Assembly (NCBI GenBank): GCA_019054805.1
Contig: JAHQIY010000008.1
Coordinates: 5,069,501 to 5,133,500 of the forward strand
From: Brachionus manjavacas
Taxonomy: Eukaryota; Rotifera; Eurotatoria; Ploima; Brachionidae
Length of the DNA stretch: 64,000 nt
Direction: 5' to 3'
Position numbers and translations under genes: made by a program. Under the pieces are notes generated by a model. The model was not told the origin of the DNA. It worked only from the letters and a program-made list of their open reading frames with translations, and ran no database searches. Shown here piece after piece: positions 57,801-63,800 of the stretch (its first letter is position 1; every line of letters starts with the position of its first letter).

Positions 57801-60800
57801 CCGCGACATGTCCAAAGTTGACATGGTGCAATTTTCATCCGTCAGCTCATTGATTCAGAACTCGAGCACAAATTTTGGGTCCAATCAGTCGGCCGTTTAC
57901 CTCAAAGTCAAAGTACCAAAAGCTAATTCTTCACAACACTTGCAAATAAAGCCTTTGGCACAAGCGAAAATTTTCGTTGTTCTACTCAAGTTTAATGAGA
58001 TGGCAAATTTTGAGAGGAAATCATTTGATTTTGTGCATGTTCTTTGTCCAAGTGAGTTGATAGTCAAAGAAAATGATAGCTACTATCAAGTTTCGACAAA
58101 TATGTCGACCACACGTCAGTATTTGAAAACAAACATGCTAGGCATTGGAATAGCTGGTTTTAATTACAGCTTTGAGGAATTGCTTTGTGAAAACAACACT
58201 TTTTTAAACCAAAAGAATATTTTTGACCTCTTGTCATTTGGTGACTTGGAGCTAGAAAGTGACTTTTCTTATCGAGTTTTTTCATCAGGCTGCTACTATA
58301 GGGAAAAGTTGACTGGTGAATGGAAATCAGATGGATTGGAAGTGGTTAGCGATCAAACTGGCGTTGAGTACACGGTTTGCGTGTCTAGTCATTTGACTGA
58401 CTTTGCCGCTGGTTTTGTTGTTTTGCCCAGCGAAATTGACTTTGGTGACGCATTCGCCAACTCCTCTTTTGAAAAAAATCGCACTATTTACATTACGGTA
58501 ATAGTGTGTGGTTGTATTTATCTATTTGCTGCCATTTTCTGCATTTACCAAGACAAAAAAGATAAATTAAAGAATAGAATTTATTTGATGAAAAATTCAT
58601 CGAATAATTCAAATTATTATTATGAAATAGTTTTTTTCACAGGATCAAGAATTGATTCAGGAACCAAATCTAATGTTTACCTGAGTGTATTTGGCACGAA
58701 TGACGAACTCTTAAACCAACGAGTCCAAAGTCAATCTGAAACTGATAATAAACATTTGTTTAAAAGAAGTTCTGTGGACACGTTCATTTTGGGTGTTAGT
58801 AGACCATTTGGTCAGCTCTACTTGTGCCAAGTCAATCATGACAACTCGGCAAAAACAAAGCAAGATGCTTCTTGGTTTCTGAAGCACATTTTTATATGTG
58901 ACTTACAGACTGGTGAGAAGTTTACTTTTTTTTGTGAAAAATGGTAAGTAAACTTTATTTTAATAAAAAATGTTCAGTGCAAAAAATGAAAAAAAAAAGT
59001 TTAATTTTCAAATATTTTTTCACTTTCAAAAAATAATTTTAAGTAAGCATTTTCATTTTTGAAAATTAAAATTTTTGGTGAAATAGAACATTTAATTTTA
59101 TAATGAATAAATTTTCAATATTTTTAAAATCTTAAGTCAAATAACTCAAAAAATGAGTCATTAAGAACCCTTATTATTCTAACTTAAAAATTTTTTTATT
59201 GAAAACCTTGAGTCTGCTTCATCCTCTTACACAAAATCAATAATTTTAAACTAGATGAAAGCAAAAAGAAAAGATTTCCATCTGATTTAAATCAAGAGAA
59301 TATTTTCACTCTTTTTTATATAAGAGTGTTAAAACTATATAACTCAAATTTTAAAAATGTAAAAACAGAAACTGAAACAGGTAAAAAAAAAAAAAATTTT
59401 CGGCGTGGTAAAAATGGAAAAATTATCAGGCCGAATAAAAATTAACATTTCTTTCTGAATTATTCTTTTAACAAAAATTTAAATCGAATTATCGCATTAA
59501 ATAAAAATTTAAAAAATTTAAATTTAAATTTCTTCAAAAAAAACAAAAATGCTCCAAAAGCACAAAAATTAAACTAAACTTTTTCCAATTTAATTTTATA
59601 AGTAAAAAATTTATTGTAAATCATATAAAATCAAAAAAATGCTTTAATGCGCCTATTTTATTATACAAATTTCTTAGAAACAATCAAATTGAAGCTAATG
59701 ATAAATTAATGTTAATTACAAAATTTAATAAGAATATTGTAATATTTTTATAATACATTTAACTAGAAGAAATTTTCTCAAATTGAATTAAATATTAATT
59801 TTTAATTTGAAATTTTACAATTAAAAAAATAAAAAAAACATAAAACAGAGACCTTGCTTCTTGTAAAGAAAATTTTTATTGTGACTAATTTGAAATTGAG
59901 CTTATTCATGAAATTTTAGATTTAAATAATGTAAAAAAAAATTTTTAAATGATTATTTATTTTCATGGTTATTAACTTCAGTTTACATCACAATTTAATT
60001 TTCAAAAATATTACTTAGAAACAACTTTAATAGTTTATTTTTAAGTCTGAAATAACACCTAAAATTCTAAAGAACCAATTTTAATAATAATAATCAAATT
60101 AAAATTTTATTTTAAAAAGAATAATTTAAAAAAATTAAAAAGAAAAATTTTATTATTTAAAAAAATGTTTGATTGGTATGATTCCATAAAAATTAAGTAT
60201 TTTAATCCAAATCAAAAAGATAGCAAAAGTCAAGACAGAATAACAAAAATAAATGATAAAAAACAAATAGTTGATGATAATTATTTTTTTTCTTTTAGTT
60301 CAAAATTAAGTCTATGAATGTAACAGGTATATTCAAACATTCAAAGTTGCATTAACAAGACTAATTTAAAACTAATTTTTCAAAAAACAAGTTTTTATTT
60401 GAATTTTTAGTATTTTGTACAGAGACAGATTTTTTCTGAATAAATAATTTCCAAATAGATTTTTCCGGAATCTTTTTTTGAGGCAAACTTAGGTCTAAAC
60501 TTTTTGATCAAAGCACAATTAAACCAAAATTTTTTCTTCATTGTTCTAATATCTCAATTTAATACTTCATTACTTAAATATTTCCATCTTTCATACGACC
60601 ATTTGCTGATTTAATCATTGATCTTATTTTTGTAATTATTCTCAATAAAGCGAAAGCTTGACATTCAATAAGTGGACAAAATCATGGTTTATTTTTTGAG
60701 TTTTCGAACGAATACTGTGCTTTCGCTTTCAAGTAGCATGGCATTTTTGTCTGATAGTTTTTATGGCATTTTGAAATTTCATACAACCTTCCCAAAATTA

Positions 60801-63800
60801 CAAAAATAAAATTCTTTTTCATTAATTTTAATTGACAAAATTGAGATTTTTAAAATTTGATGATAAAACAGCATAAAACAAAATTTGTTTCACTAAATTT
60901 AAGAAATGATTCATTTGTAGGAGAGAGTATGACAAACAATTAAATTAAACTTATGGAATACAAAACAATACATTATTAGAATTTTATTTTTAAATTGTAA
61001 TTTTAAAAAGAAAAAAAAATGAAATAATAATAATAATAACAATAAGCTTGAGCAATTGGGCATGTGGAAACGACTTACTGAAGAAGCTGTCTATGGTAGC
61101 TGCGTTACAGTGGCAATAGGAAATAGATTGATGCACGGCCATCTTGGACACTTGGAGTGGAGACGGCACTGCTGTCGCTTTGATCGCTGAGGAAGAATAA
61201 TTGTTGAAGAGAATTTTTTGTTTTCAAAATTAGTTAAGGAAGCAAAATTTTCTAGGATTTGCTTTTGTCACTTAGTATAGCAAAAATTGTCCTTTGGCTT
61301 TGGGGTGTCTTCAGATCCCAAAAGTAATTGAAAAAAAATTTTGATTTTTTTGCGGGCTAATGCATCAACCAGTATAATCATAGTTATTTTATCTCTCATT
61401 TTAAGATCCCTTACTCAATTCTGAGTACTTTGATAAACAGACAGTCTAATTAGCTTCAAAATTAACTGAGATACCTTTACTTAACTTAAATCATTAATGA
61501 AAAAATGGAACTTTAGACGGTTTATTTCTGAATTTTCAGTTATCTTAAAAAAAAATGCTTGCCAAAATTAATACTTGGATTTTAAGCAGAGTTCAAAAGT
61601 CCCAAATTAAAGTCCCGACTTTTTTTAATTTTTTTATTTTCAAAAGTCCAAGTCAAAGAATTATATTTTTTTTCTTTAAAAAAAAACCAACACTCGCAAC
61701 AACAACAAGCGTCGAGTCATCAAGATTAAGACAATCTATTATTTTAAAATACTTGAAGAATTTTTCTATTCATTATTTTCATCGTGAAAAAAAAACTAAA
61801 CAAAAGTCTTTGACTCGGACTTGACTTGAGACTTGTGACTTTTAAACAACTCTGATTTTAAGCTAAGAATGCCTTTTAACTTTTAAATTTAATTTCAAAG
61901 GCTGGCTGTTGACAAAGATGATGGCTTGATTGAGCGAAACATGAATCTAGCGAACTTTAAAGAAAGGCAAATGCTGAGCACCATGATTAAAAGACAAACT
62001 AAAGACCGTCTAAGCGATGGTCACTTGTGGTTCTCGATTTTTGCCAGGCCAACTTTGAGCACATTCACGCGACTAGATCGTTTAACATGTGCATTTGTAC
62101 TCTTGTTCATAACAATGCTGGCAAACATTATTTACTATGACATGCAAAACGAGCCAAAAAAATCTGGAATTGAAATCGGTCCGTTTTCATTAAGCGCTCA
62201 GCAGATCGGCATTGGAATTATGATGAATTTGATCTGCTTGCCGCCAAGCTTTCTTTTAATTCAGCTTTTCAGGCGTTCCAAAGCCAGGCAAAGCAGGGCC
62301 CAAAAGCTTAAGCTAACAATTCAAAGAACCAAATCAAAATTCAAGAACAACAAAAATAGTGAAAAAAGGAAAAATTTTCTCTTGCCATGGTGGTGCAAAA
62401 TATTGGCCTACACACTCTGTGTCATCTTTACTGGAATTAGCCTCTTTTTTATCACAATAAAAGCCATTTCATTTGGCGATCAAAAAGTTGCCAAATGGCT
62501 CACTTCTTTTCTGGTTTCAATACTCACATCGTTTCTACTAACGCAGCCAATTCAAGTGGCAGCGCTAACTTTTCTTCTAGCGCTCCTATTTCGTAAAATA
62601 GACAACATTACCAATTTTGATGACGATGAAGACCTACAATTGGAATCTAGTCATCTAAATCAATTGGATGAGAACAAAACATTCACCGGTTTGCCTATAG
62701 ACAATTCGGATCTGCAGTTTGTCAAGGAAATGTATGCCAAGCAAAAAAAAGCTAAGCTAATACTGAAACAAATTCTGGTCTACACTCTATTTTTCTTTCT
62801 TTTATTTTTTGTTTCTTTTGCCAACAAAAACGCCAATTTGTTTGCGTATAAAAACAGTCTTGAAAAAACATTTAGAGTTAACTCTTTGGATAAATGTGTC
62901 ACTGGAATAAATGACATATATGCTTGGATAAAATTTGAATTTTTGCCAACACTCACTCGAACAGAATATTTGATCGACCAAGTTTCTTACAAACTCGGTA
63001 AGCCTGTCATCAGACAACTACGGGTGCGTAGACAAAAATGTTCAACTCATCTACAGCCAAATGAGTGCTCTCATGACTTTAACCTAATCAACCAAGAACG
63101 CAATTCTTACAATTTGTCATGGTCGAAAAAAAGCCACCTTCAATTTTGGCCTCACTTTGCCAATTTGTCTCATTCTTTTGAGTACAAGCATTCGCTTGAC
63201 ATCGGCTCTTTTCCCTACTTTGGAAAGTACTCCACTTATTTTGGCGGTGGCTATCTGTACACAATTGATTCTGGTCAATTTGATATCGAAGAACTACAAA
63301 ATGATGTGTCTAGTTTGGAAGCTCTGGGCTGGCTGGACGATCAAACTAGAGCAGTGTTTGTGGAATTTTCTTTGTTCAACGCCAACTTAAATGCCTTTGC
63401 TTACTGTACCATTCTTTTTGAGTCATTGCCAACTGGTTTTGTTCTAAAATCAACTCGGTTCAAGCCAGTTGTTTTGTACGAGTCGGACAACTCGGCTAAG
63501 AATCTAATTGTCACTTTAAACCTTCTTTACATGATGGCCATTTGTATTCTAATGATTAAACAAATCCGCAGCATTGTCAAATTAAAAGTGGCCTATTTGA
63601 AACAATTCTGGAACTATATCAATTGGCTCATGGTGGTGTTCTCATGGGCTGCTTTTGTAATCTATGTGCACAGACTGTACGCAAAAGACAACTTTTTTGA
63701 CAAGATCAAGAACAAAAATGGGACAATTCGCCTAGAGCTATTGACCCATTTGAGCGATGTGCTCGATGGTTTGTTTGGTTTTTTGACTTTTTTTGGCACT

